Under the pieces are notes generated by a model. That model saw only the letters and a program-made list of their open reading frames with translations. It had not been told where the DNA came from and made no database searches. Shown piece by piece: positions 14,998-22,153 of a DNA stretch of 30,795 nt. Made by a program: the position numbers and the translations under genes. Where the stretch lies: positions 1-30,795 of the IMG/VR virus record IMGVR_UViG_3300010373_000107; one strand, written 5' to 3'. The stretch's first letter is position 1; each line of letters starts with the position of its first letter. The stretch comes from a virus.

Positions 14998-16260
14998 TCA
15001 GGTCGCGGAGTTCGCGAAGTACGTCACCGGGTGCGTGCCGGCGTCCAGCAGGTTGCCGTCCGCGCGGGCCCAGCCGAGGAATCCGACCTGCCCGAAGTCG
15101 GCGTAGCGCTCGACCAGACGGATGATCGAGATTTCCTTCACGTCGCGGATGAAGTACTTGGAGAGCCGGCCGAACAGGATCGACTTGGCGTCCGCGGCCA
15201 TCACCGGCATGTCCTGGTTCACGATGTACGAATTGCCGAGCAGGAGGTCCGGCTGGCCGGCCTGCACGTTGGGCTGCCAGAGCGGGTGGCCTTGGCTGTC
15301 CTTCAACTTCTTGATCGCGAGGAGCGTGGTGTCGTGGAACATCCACTGACCACCCTGGCGATAGGCCGGGTCAACCGAGTGCTGCAGTCCGACGAGATCG
15401 TCGTAGATGAGCGAGAGCGTCTCGCCCGTCGCGCCGGTCACGCCGAGCGTTGCCTGCGGCACAATGCCGTGAGGCTGTCCCGATCCAGTGCCGACGGTGA
15501 AGTGCGTGTTCTGGATGCGGCCGAGGCGCTCGGTGAGGCGCTCGACGATGTACGCGTTCAGGTCGAACGCCGAGTCCTGCAGAAGCTGCAGGGGCACGAG
15601 GATCGACTTGGACGAGTACATGAAGGCGCCGATGTTGACGACGCCGAACGCGATGTCCTGTTCCGACACCTGCGTGTTTTCGCCGAGGATGGCACCGACG
15701 TTCGCGGTGTCGTTCTCGGTCGGCATCGGCATGGTCGCACCGGTGTCGGTCGTGATGACCGTGGACCCCTGACGCATTCCGCCGAACGCCTTGAGCGCGG
15801 TCTCCAGCTGATCGTAGAACGCGGGCGCGACGGTGTATCCGCCGGACGAGTTCGTGCCTACGGTCTGCGCACGGCGCTCCATCATGATCTGCCGATGCTC
15901 GGGCGTCATGTCGGAGAATCCGTTCCGCAGGTAGCTGTCGAAGGCGCGGTTCTCGGCCTCGATGCGTGCGGCGCGAACCTTTGCGACGTCAGAGTCGGCG
16001 GTCTCGTAGCCGCCGCCCTTCCGGTCTTCCTTGGCCGCCTTCGTTCCGCGGCTCTCGTTCATCTCACGCTCGACCGCCTCATGGCGCTCGATGCGCTCGA
16101 CCTGTCCGCGGAGATCCTCGATCTCCTTGTGGAACTTGTCGAATGAGACAGTCTCTTCGGCTGTCAGCTCGCGCTTCTCCGTGTCGGCGAGATCGATGAT
16201 CGCCTGCGCCTGCGTCGCCAGATTCGCGCGCTTCTCGCGCAACTCCTTCGCCTTCAGCAT
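14998..16260 (-). CDS. Major capsid protein, HK97 family
   Basis: The 420-residue protein starts at MLKAKELREKRANLATQAQAI. Residues 1-100 form the coiled-coil delta domain that acts as scaffold and is removed by the prohead protease. The HK97 core follows: GTNSSGGYTVAPAFYDQLETALKAFGGMRQGSTVITT, then GENTQVSEQDIAFGVVNIGAFMYSSKSILVPLQLLQDSAFDLNAYIVERL, then FTVGTGSGQPHGIV, and a final VERYADFGQVGFLGWARADGNLLD. This is the standard fold order. The frame is open 28 codons further upstream through the leader hairpin, but the SD-preceded ATG (GGGAG, GTAGAG) fits the family start. It has its own promoter. Confidence 0.93.
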   Translation of the reverse strand: MLKAKELREKRANLATQAQAIIDLADTEKRELTAEETVSFDKFHKEIEDLRGQVERIERHEAVEREMNESRGTKAAKEDRKGGGYETADSDVAKVRAARIEAENRAFDSYLRNGFSDMTPEHRQIMMERRAQTVGTNSSGGYTVAPAFYDQLETALKAFGGMRQGSTVITTDTGATMPMPTENDTANVGAILGENTQVSEQDIAFGVVNIGAFMYSSKSILVPLQLLQDSAFDLNAYIVERLTERLGRIQNTHFTVGTGSGQPHGIVPQATLGVTGATGETLSLIYDDLVGLQHSVDPAYRQGGQWMFHDTTLLAIKKLKDSQGHPLWQPNVQAGQPDLLLGNSYIVNQDMPVMAADAKSILFGRLSKYFIRDVKEISIIRLVERYADFGQVGFLGWARADGNLLDAGTHPVTYFANSAT

Positions 16261-16321
16261 CTCTACGGCTCCCGTGTTGCCACGTGTTGGTGGTGTGGGA
16301 GGCCGCTTGGGTCGGAATACG

Positions 16322-16385
16322 AAAAAGCGCGCACTACCCGACACCGTGATGAGTGTTGATCACGTTTGTCTGGGTAGCAGCGCGC
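16322..16385 (-). terminator. Leader terminator-like hairpin C, upstream of capsid gene
   Basis: On the minus strand GCGCGCTGCTACCC pairs with GGGTAGTGCGCGC, with one mismatch and one bulge, and runs into TTTTTCG. The loop holds a second hairpin (CGTGAT/ATCACG). The element lies about 60 bases before the capsid ATG and behind promoter C, so it would stop capsid transcription unless read through. Confidence 0.7.
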
Positions 16386-16485
16386 CCGACATGAGTCAGC
16401 GAGACAGCTACGTCAATGGTGCAAACCGCCGGACGCTTGCGCCCGGTACCTGCACATCCGACTTTCAGTTGTTACTTACGGGGCG

Positions 16486-16515
16486 AGTATACAACGACGA
16501 ACGCTCGCCGCGCAA
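16486..16515 (-). promoter_or_regulatory. Promoter C (capsid/tail module)
   Basis: TTGCGC at 16515..16510, an 18-bp spacer, and TATACT at 16491..16486 match a sigma-70 promoter. It lies in the 282-base gap between prohead protease and capsid genes. The transcript would begin near 16480 and carry a leader of about 160 nt up to the terminator hairpin. Confidence 0.65.
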
Positions 16516-16527
16516 GGGCGGCTTTTT
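16507..16527 (+). terminator. Terminator-like hairpin on the plus strand
   Basis: GCCGC, loop GCAAGG, GCGGC, then TTTTT. This is a short plus-strand rho-independent terminator form, although all nearby genes run on the minus strand. It overlaps the -35 box of promoter C. It may end antisense transcripts, or be chance. Confidence 0.4.
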
Positions 16528-16542
16528 AAATAAGAGTGCTGT

Positions 16543-17145
16543 CTAAATACCGAGCAATGCGAGACGTCGGCGACGGAGATCGCGCTGGACGGCCTTCGGT
16601 GGATCCGCCACGGTCTGGTGTGCGACCTTCCACGCGTCGAGCGAACGGACCGCGACGTCGGTATCCGGATACGCGGGATACGTGACGACCGCGACGTCAA
16701 AGAGTTCTTCGATCTCGGTGATGGTGCGCGTCACCGCATCGTCTGTGTAGAGCCACTCGTCGCCGCCCTTGGCAACGCGGAAGCCGAATGACATCTGATC
16801 GATGTCGCCACGCTCGACCGAGACGAGCAGGTCGCGCACCCACTGCACATCGGGCGGCGTCACCTCCATCGAGAGCCCGCGATTGTCCTCGGCGACCGTG
16901 AGGGTGCCCGCCTTGTTTCGGCCCATCACGAAGTTCGGGTCGTGATTGAAGAGCGCCCGAATGTCGGACTTGGGAATCGCACCGCGGAACGCGCCGGGCA
17001 TAATAACCTCGGTGAATCCGCCGAGGTCATCCGACGCCGTATTGAAGAGCGCCGCGTAACCGGCGAGCTTGGGCGCCGAGTCGCTCGTCTTTGCGCGCAG
17101 CTCGGCGCCGGTGACCACGCGGCGCTCGATTGATGGCCTTGTCAT
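16543..17145 (-). CDS. HK97-type prohead protease (S78)
   Basis: The 200-residue protein has the known features: an N-terminal VVTG..LRAK..APKLAGYAALFNTASDDLGGFTEVIMPGAF, FNHDP with catalytic His68, and DQMSFGF with nucleophile Ser119. An acidic residue lies in EIEELFDVAVVTYPAYP (about 146-160). It cleaves the capsid delta domain during maturation. The ATG overlaps the portal stop by four bases (ATGA), so portal and protease are coupled. TAG closes the gene before the promoter C gap. Confidence 0.92.
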   Translation of the reverse strand: MTRPSIERRVVTGAELRAKTSDSAPKLAGYAALFNTASDDLGGFTEVIMPGAFRGAIPKSDIRALFNHDPNFVMGRNKAGTLTVAEDNRGLSMEVTPPDVQWVRDLLVSVERGDIDQMSFGFRVAKGGDEWLYTDDAVTRTITEIEELFDVAVVTYPAYPDTDVAVRSLDAWKVAHQTVADPPKAVQRDLRRRRLALLGI

Positions 17146-18872
17146 GCGGCGATCCTCTTTTTGATGGGAGTGGGGAAGAACGATTCGATGCGTGCGAACA
17201 CGTCGGCGAGCGCGTCGGACGGCTGGGATCCCGCACGAACGGCCGCCATATGTCGCTCCGCGTGCTGTGCCGCGAGTCGGTCGGCGGCCGCGGCGCGCAC
17301 AGCCTCGGACAGCGTCGTACCCACGAGCGTGACGAGCGCCCGCATGGCCGGCGCGAATATCCGGGCGATCGCCGCCTCGTGATCATGATCCAGCGCGTCG
17401 ACGAACGCGACGCCCCGCTTCTCGGCTCGCTCGCGCGCCACAGTCTCGCGGCGTGCCACACGCTCGGCGGCGTCTCCGAACACGGGCGCCAAGGCTGCAC
17501 GCCAGAGCGCGACGGGTCGGCTTCGCTCGCCCTCGGCCGCCGTGTCGTCTGCGTCGTCCGCGGTGTCGTCCTCGTCCGCTTCGTCTGCCGGTGTCTCGCC
17601 TGCCTCATCCGCGCGCGCTACCTGATCGGCAGGAACCATGTTGAGCGGCACGAGATAGAGGTCGCCTTCGTCGCCCGGGAGCGGGTTCAGGTTCTCCATC
17701 TCGCGGATGTCATTGGCGGAGAGCCACCCGCCATTCCGGCCGATGTTGTACGCCGCATATCGCGCCGTCGTGTCACCGCGAAGCAGCGCGTCCATCACGA
17801 ACTCAGCAAAAAACTGGTTGCCGGCGAAGTTGCTGAACAGATCGTAGGAGACGGCCTGTTCCCAACGCACCGCCCACGGCCGGAGAGTATTCGTCACGAA
17901 GTCGATCGACTGCTGCTCAATGTTGGAAAACGTGGCCTTGTCGAGCTGGGCCACCATGTGCGGAGGGACGCGGAACATCCGGCAGATCTCGGTGACCTGA
18001 AAATTCCGCGTTTCCAGGAACTGCGCATCGTCCGGATTGATCGTGATCTGATGCCACGTCATTCCCTCCTCGAGGAGTGCGACGCGGTGCGCGTTCGAGA
18101 GGCCGCCCTGCATCTGCTCCCAGCTCTTCTTCAGTTGCTCCTTCGCCTGGGGAGACAGCTTCTGACCCGGGCCCGTGGTGAGCACACCACCGGGCTTGGA
18201 GCCGTTGCCGTAGAACCGCGCCCCGTACTCCTCGGCGGCCATGCCGACGGACACGGTCTGTTTCATGAGCCCGATCGGCGAATAGCCGATCAGGCCGTCG
18301 TATCCGAAGCCCGGAATGTGCAGCACGTTCTCGCGCGCGAGCGCGACCGGCGTCCCCGTTGGCAGGCTCACGATGTAGCGCTTTTCGCCGCCCACGCGCT
18401 CGACGCGCACGCGGTCGGGTGTGATCGGCCAGAGATTGATCGGCTGATTGCGCCCGTTCCACTCGATTTCCGCGAACGCGTTCCCCGTCAGCGCGACGTG
18501 TCCCTGCATCGTTTCGATGAACTGGAACGGCGTCATCTCGGGATTCGGGCGATTGTGCAGGAGCTGATAGACGGGATGATTGATCGCGCGATGCTTGCCG
18601 CGTGCAAGTCTCTCGTAGGTCACGAGCGGAAGGGACGCCAACGACTCGGCTAGTATGCGGACGCACGCGTAAACCGCCGAAAGCGTCATCGCTTTCCGTT
18701 CGGTTACGGTGATGCCGGTCGTTGATGGCCCTATGCCCAGCGCTTCCAATAACGCCGGAGTCGGGTTGGAGAGCGGTATCGACGGGTTCTCGAGGGACTG
18801 GCTGCGCGCTTCTATGGCGCGCTCGGCGAGCCGTTCACTCCGCACATTGGCGATGTTGAGTCTGGTCAGCAT
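17142..18872 (-). CDS. Portal protein
   Basis: The 576-residue protein (start at MLTRLNIANVRSERLAERAIE, 10 bases after the terminase stop) has the HK97-like portal signature: MTLSAVYACVRILAESLASLPLVTYER, HPVYQLLHNRPNPEMTPFQFIETMQGHVALTGNAFAEIEWN, then VLHIPGFGYDGLIGYSPIGLMKQTV and VPPHMVAQLDKATFSNIEQQSIDFVTNTLRPW. A long C-terminal extension with an acidic patch (ADEADEDDTADDADD) and an Ala-rich helical tail follows the clip and stem. It forms the dodecameric DNA channel in the head. An in-frame GTG at 18917 would lengthen it into the terminase gene and was not chosen. Confidence 0.92.
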   Translation of the reverse strand: MLTRLNIANVRSERLAERAIEARSQSLENPSIPLSNPTPALLEALGIGPSTTGITVTERKAMTLSAVYACVRILAESLASLPLVTYERLARGKHRAINHPVYQLLHNRPNPEMTPFQFIETMQGHVALTGNAFAEIEWNGRNQPINLWPITPDRVRVERVGGEKRYIVSLPTGTPVALARENVLHIPGFGYDGLIGYSPIGLMKQTVSVGMAAEEYGARFYGNGSKPGGVLTTGPGQKLSPQAKEQLKKSWEQMQGGLSNAHRVALLEEGMTWHQITINPDDAQFLETRNFQVTEICRMFRVPPHMVAQLDKATFSNIEQQSIDFVTNTLRPWAVRWEQAVSYDLFSNFAGNQFFAEFVMDALLRGDTTARYAAYNIGRNGGWLSANDIREMENLNPLPGDEGDLYLVPLNMVPADQVARADEAGETPADEADEDDTADDADDTAAEGERSRPVALWRAALAPVFGDAAERVARRETVARERAEKRGVAFVDALDHDHEAAIARIFAPAMRALVTLVGTTLSEAVRAAAADRLAAQHAERHMAAVRAGSQPSDALADVFARIESFFPTPIKKRIAA

Positions 18873-18882
18873 GGCGTCAGAT

Positions 18883-20634
18883 TCAGAATGAGAAGATGCC
18901 CTCGTCCTCGTAGACACTTCGCGTCGTGATCGGTGCGGTTATCACCCGTCCCAGCGCCATGAGCAGCGCCACGAGCGGATCGATCTTGTTTTCCGGCTTC
19001 TCCTTCGTGGGGTAGATGTTGTCTTTCTTGTCGTAATGGCACACGACATTCGAGACAGCCCACGAGAGGATCGGATCCCCGTCATGATGGAAGCGACCGT
19101 CGAGCACCAGCGCCTCGAGCTGCTTCATCGGCTCCGAGAAATTGAGCACCGTCGGCCGCATTTCGACCATCTGGAAGCCCTTGGCCGCCATCTGCGTCGA
19201 GAATTGCGTGGCCTGAAACGGATCGTATGCCACTTCGCGCACCGTGAAGCGGGAAACAAGATCCTGCGCCTCGTCTTCGATCGCGTCGAAGTCGATGATG
19301 TTGCCTTCGGTCGTCTCGATGCGGTTCTCGCGGACCCATCCTTCGTACTGACTGTTGTTCGACTCGTCGACGGCGGATTCGGGCAGGTAGTAGCGACCGA
19401 ATGCGTAGTAGTGCTTCCTGTCGTCGATCTCGCGCTCGAACAACTGCATCCGCGCCGCGAGATCGATCTTTGATGCCAGATCGAACGCCAGAACGCACTC
19501 GCTCTGCTCGAATTGCGCGTCAGAAAGCGTGAGATCAGCGCACTTATCCCACGCGCGCATGTCCATCCAGGCGACGTCGGCGTTAACCCACTGATCCAGA
19601 TGCTTGGTCAGGAAGTTGTTGACGGCGCTCGGCGTCTCCTGCGCCTTCCGGCAGAGCGATGCGAGGTAGTCCGCGAACACGGATACGCCGATATTCGGGT
19701 TCGCTTTCGCCCAAACCGCAGGGTTATCCCACGCGTCTCCGTCGTCGATCGTGTAAATGATTCCGAAATACGACTCATCCGACGCGCGCGCGCCTTCGAT
19801 CTTGTAGCCGAGCCCGTCGTGGCGCGAGAGAACGTCGTTCAGGATCTTGGTGACGTATGTCCGCTGCTCGTAGCAGATGCCAGCGCGATCGCTGCCGGCG
19901 GTCGTGATGGACCATAGCAGTGGCTGTTCGCGCGAGCCCATCGACGTCTCGATGACGTCGAACACGTCGCGCTTCTTGTGCGCGTGCAGCTCGTCGATCG
20001 CGCCGAAGTGCGTATTGAGACCGTCCAGCGTCTCGCCTTCGGCTGACAGCGCCTCGAACTTGCTGCCAGTGCGCAGGACGTTGATGTTGTGCGCGCCGAC
20101 TTCCAGCCCGGTCGCCTTTCGGAGGTCGGGAGACTTCCGCGCCATCTGCTGCGACGCGCTGAAAACGATCTTCGCCTGGTCGCGCGTCGTGGCGGCAGAG
20201 TAAACTTCCGCGCCTTCCTCGCCGTCGGCCGTGAGCATGTAGAGCGCGAGCCCCGAGAGCCACGAACTTTTGCCGTTTTTGCGCGGGACCTCGACATAGA
20301 CCGAGCGGAATCGGCGCTTCCCGGTCTCTCTGTGGACCCATCCGAAGACCACGACGGTGACGAATATCTGCCACGGCGACAGCACGTGCAGCTCGTGGTT
20401 CCTCGCCCACTTGCCTTTGGTGTGTGGCAGGAGCTCGACGAACCGGCACGGCTTGGCGGCCTTCGCTGGGTCGAATACCCACGGGAATTCTTCGGACGTG
20501 CTGCGCGCAAGGTCGTCCAGGTGCCGCTGACACGCGGCCTTGGTCCATTTGCACGCCAAGATCCTCCCCTCGACAACGTCGAGTGCGTAATCGCGAGCGA
20601 TGGACGCGTAGTCGCGGACGGGCTTGCTCGTCAT
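18883..20634 (-). CDS. terL: Terminase large subunit
   Basis: The 583-residue protein shows the ATPase and nuclease parts of an HK97-like large terminase. The Walker A is PRKNGKS at 117-123, Walker B is FGAIDE at 210-215 with DELHAHK following, and a coupling-like WSITTAGSDRAG lies at about 241-252. The nuclease half has VLAFDLASKIDLAA (about 381-394) and later IDPLVALLMALG. It drives DNA packaging and cuts concatemers. The ATG overlaps the small terminase stop (ATGA). The family usually runs about 500-580 residues, so this is full length. Confidence 0.94.
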   Translation of the reverse strand: MTSKPVRDYASIARDYALDVVEGRILACKWTKAACQRHLDDLARSTSEEFPWVFDPAKAAKPCRFVELLPHTKGKWARNHELHVLSPWQIFVTVVVFGWVHRETGKRRFRSVYVEVPRKNGKSSWLSGLALYMLTADGEEGAEVYSAATTRDQAKIVFSASQQMARKSPDLRKATGLEVGAHNINVLRTGSKFEALSAEGETLDGLNTHFGAIDELHAHKKRDVFDVIETSMGSREQPLLWSITTAGSDRAGICYEQRTYVTKILNDVLSRHDGLGYKIEGARASDESYFGIIYTIDDGDAWDNPAVWAKANPNIGVSVFADYLASLCRKAQETPSAVNNFLTKHLDQWVNADVAWMDMRAWDKCADLTLSDAQFEQSECVLAFDLASKIDLAARMQLFEREIDDRKHYYAFGRYYLPESAVDESNNSQYEGWVRENRIETTEGNIIDFDAIEDEAQDLVSRFTVREVAYDPFQATQFSTQMAAKGFQMVEMRPTVLNFSEPMKQLEALVLDGRFHHDGDPILSWAVSNVVCHYDKKDNIYPTKEKPENKIDPLVALLMALGRVITAPITTRSVYEDEGIFSF

Positions 20635-21098
20635 CCCATCAACGCCATGAATGCGTTCTGCGGCTCGGCACCGCCGGTCGTCGACACCTTGGTCCGGGCG
20701 GACGGTGTCAGGCCAAACTCGCGGAGCATTGACGCGATTCGGCGCCACGCGTCGGACGCAATCGCCACCTCGGGGCGGGCGCGGTACATCCGATCGCCCG
20801 ATTCGGTCGTCGTGCAATACGTCGAGCCTTCCTCCTCGACCGTGGCCGCCGCGTAGCGCCACTCGGTGTACGCCACAACCAGGAGCTCGAGCGCCATCGC
20901 GTCGCCTTCGGTCAACACCTTCATCCCAAACAGCCGCTCGGCAAGATCATTCCACGCGTCGCGCTGGTCGTCGGTGAAGTAGCTCGGATAGAGCGGGGTC
21001 GATGGCTCGACCGCGGGCTCGCTCTTCGGGAGTGCGCGCTTGCCGGGGTTGCCGCGCAGCTCACGAATCGCCGTGGGCACGGGCTTGCGGCCGGCCAT
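20631..21098 (-). CDS. terS: Terminase small subunit, P27 family
   Basis: The 155-residue protein begins MAGRKPVPTAIRELRGNPGKRALPKSEP, the characteristic opening of P27-type small terminases. A DNA-binding helical region WNDLAERLFGMKVLTEGDAMALELLVVAYTEWR and a second helix bundle with SMLREFGLTPSARTKV follow. It recognises the packaging site and recruits the large subunit. The start at 21098 overlaps the stop of a short upstream frame (TGATG). A longer in-frame start would add about 20 residues that do not belong to the family. Confidence 0.92.
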   Translation of the reverse strand: MAGRKPVPTAIRELRGNPGKRALPKSEPAVEPSTPLYPSYFTDDQRDAWNDLAERLFGMKVLTEGDAMALELLVVAYTEWRYAAATVEEEGSTYCTTTESGDRMYRARPEVAIASDAWRRIASMLREFGLTPSARTKVSTTGGAEPQNAFMALMG

Positions 21099-21217
21099 CA
21101 GCGGGCGACCGGAAAAACATGTTTCATTTTGCGGGCATGTGCGTTTGACTTGGCGCACGGTCCGGAAGCGAAAATGGCTAGAGATTTAACCACCCCTACC
21201 CATGTGTTTACTGCCAT
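21098..21217 (-). CDS. Possible 39-residue ORF between HNH and small terminase
   Basis: A minus-strand frame from an ATG encodes MAVNTWVGVVKSLAIFAS and then a basic tail (KSNAHARKMKHVF), stopping at TGA that overlaps the terminase ATG (TGATG). It begins 14 bases after the HNH stop. No family is recognised. It may be a coupling peptide, or a C-terminal remnant of the HNH gene in another frame. Ribosome site is weak. Confidence 0.35.
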   Translation of the reverse strand: MAVNTWVGVVKSLAIFASGPCAKSNAHARKMKHVFPVAR

Positions 21218-21231
21218 CTTGGCACGATTAT

Positions 21232-21567
21232 TCACGCGCGCCTCGCATTGCCGAAGCCGCCATCCTCGCGCGCAGTCTTGATGTCGTGGCACGGCTTGCA
21301 GAGCGATTGCCAGTTGGTCGAGTCCCAGAACAGCCCCATATCGCCGCGGTGCGGTCTGATGTGGTCGACAATCCCAGCGCCCTTGATACGTCCGTGGCGC
21401 TCACACAGGGCGCAGAGCGGATGCGCTGCGAGCCATGCTTTGCGCGCCTTCTCCCATCGTGCGCCATAGCCGCGCTGGCGAGCTGTTGGCCGTGCAGCGT
21501 CTGCCTCACGCCGAGCCACGACGCGATGCTCGACACACCGGCCTGAGTCGGTGAGCTTGCCACACAT
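21232..21567 (-). CDS. HNH endonuclease next to terminase
   Basis: From the ATG the protein has 111 residues. It shows ARWEKARKAWLAAHPLCALC, then VDHIRPHRGD (about 67-76), LFWDSTNWQSLCKPCHDIKTARED (about 79-102). These are the HNH metal-binding His and Asn residues flanked by two zinc Cys pairs. HNH enzymes at this place work with terminase in cos cutting and packaging in several phages. In-frame sequence upstream of the ATG (PFASKRPCTYP) also looks like the family N-terminus with a zinc Cys, but no normal start codon precedes it; only ACG at 21603..21601 is available. The true start is therefore uncertain. Confidence 0.88.
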   Translation of the reverse strand: MCGKLTDSGRCVEHRVVARREADAARPTARQRGYGARWEKARKAWLAAHPLCALCERHGRIKGAGIVDHIRPHRGDMGLFWDSTNWQSLCKPCHDIKTAREDGGFGNARRA

Positions 21568-21615
21568 CGGGTAGGTGCAGGGGCGCTTCGATGCAAAGGG
21601 CGTGGGCGGTTAACG

Positions 21616-21655
21616 AAAAAGGCCACCGCACCCGAACGATCTGGGTGTGATGGCC
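21616..21655 (-). terminator. Leader terminator-like hairpin B, upstream of HNH gene
   Basis: On the minus strand GGCCATCACACCC pairs with GGGTGCGGTGGCC, with two mismatches, over a 9-base loop, and runs into TTTTTCG. It lies between promoter B and the HNH/packaging genes. Sequence and arrangement resemble hairpin A, including the ACGGCCAT just before the 5' arm. Confidence 0.7.
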
Positions 21656-21712
21656 GTGGTAAGCGGACCGAGGTTATGGCGAGCGAACTGCCTGCACGAG
21701 GATTATGGCGCT

Positions 21713-21741
21713 AGTGTACGTCCGTTCCGGGGTGGCGTCAA
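21713..21741 (-). promoter_or_regulatory. Promoter B (HNH/packaging module)
   Basis: TTGACG at 21741..21736, a 17-bp spacer and TACACT at 21718..21713, followed by AGCGCC. This is a near-consensus sigma-70 promoter and the best promoter in the window. The -35 box begins 3 bases past the stop of the upstream gene. Leader length to the terminator hairpin is about 50 nt. Confidence 0.75.
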
Positions 21742-21743
21742 GG

Positions 21744-22115
21744 TCATACCGACGCCCCCGGCATGTGCAGCCCGAAAAACGCGATCACGTCGTGCAACTC
21801 CATCCGCTCGTGCTGGATCAGCTCGGCTTCGTCGGCGTTGACGTCGAGCACGAGCAGCCATCCGCGCGCAAGGCTGTACACCCAGAAATGCGCTGAGCAT
21901 CGCGCATGCGGATGAATTGCGTCACGGTGCGTGCATTGTGGCGTGGCCGCTATCGGTCGATCGTGGACCTTGATCGGCGCATGGCCGTACGGGCAGCGGA
22001 TCAACCCCTGGTGCGCCGGCGCGAACCGCCTGACGCGCAACGCGCCATCGAGCCAGTACAACCCGCTCGGCGCTGCCTGTATCTGCGACTCCGGACGTCC
22101 CGCGATTGCGCTCAT
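21744..22115 (-). CDS. Cys/His-rich protein of unknown function
   Basis: The 123-residue protein has a likely metal site: RCPYGHAPIKVH (about 40-51), CTHRDAIHPHARCSAH (about 61-76), followed by FWVYSLARGWLLVLDVNADEAELIQHERMEL. Cys and His spacing would suit one or two zinc ions. The gene stands alone between the early operon and promoter B and has its own extended -10 promoter directly before the ATG. Function is unknown. A regulator of late genes would fit its place but there is no recognisable DNA-binding fold. Confidence 0.7.
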   Translation of the reverse strand: MSAIAGRPESQIQAAPSGLYWLDGALRVRRFAPAHQGLIRCPYGHAPIKVHDRPIAATPQCTHRDAIHPHARCSAHFWVYSLARGWLLVLDVNADEAELIQHERMELHDVIAFFGLHMPGASV

Positions 22116-22120
22116 TCGCT

Positions 22121-22129
22121 AGTGTAGCA
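22121..22129 (-). promoter_or_regulatory. Extended -10 promoter D, likely leaderless
   Basis: TGCTACACT stands 5 bases before the ATG of the Cys/His-rich gene and continues AGCGA. A TG at this position is the extended -10 form. No good -35 is present at normal spacing. Transcription would start at or within a base or two of the ATG, giving a leaderless mRNA. Confidence 0.45.
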
Positions 22130-22153
22130 CCGCGGATGCCCTACGTGTGAGGG

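Noticed and set aside
15031-16146. Plus-strand frame of 371 codons over the capsid gene
   Set aside because: Antisense to the well-recognised HK97 capsid protein and rich in Arg/Val/Glu as in shadow frames.
14998-16344. 28-codon longer start for the capsid gene
   Set aside because: It would begin inside the terminator hairpin; the family start at MLKAKEL has a ribosome site directly before it.
16327-16480. Leader C as a known riboswitch or tRNA
   Set aside because: No tRNA cloverleaf or known riboswitch core was recognised; the clear parts are the promoter and the terminator hairpin.
21228-21626. Minus-strand frame over the HNH gene beginning GTG GCC TTT TTC
   Set aside because: The HNH motifs are in the other frame. 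This one is interesting only because its start lies in hairpin B, matching the ATG in hairpin A.
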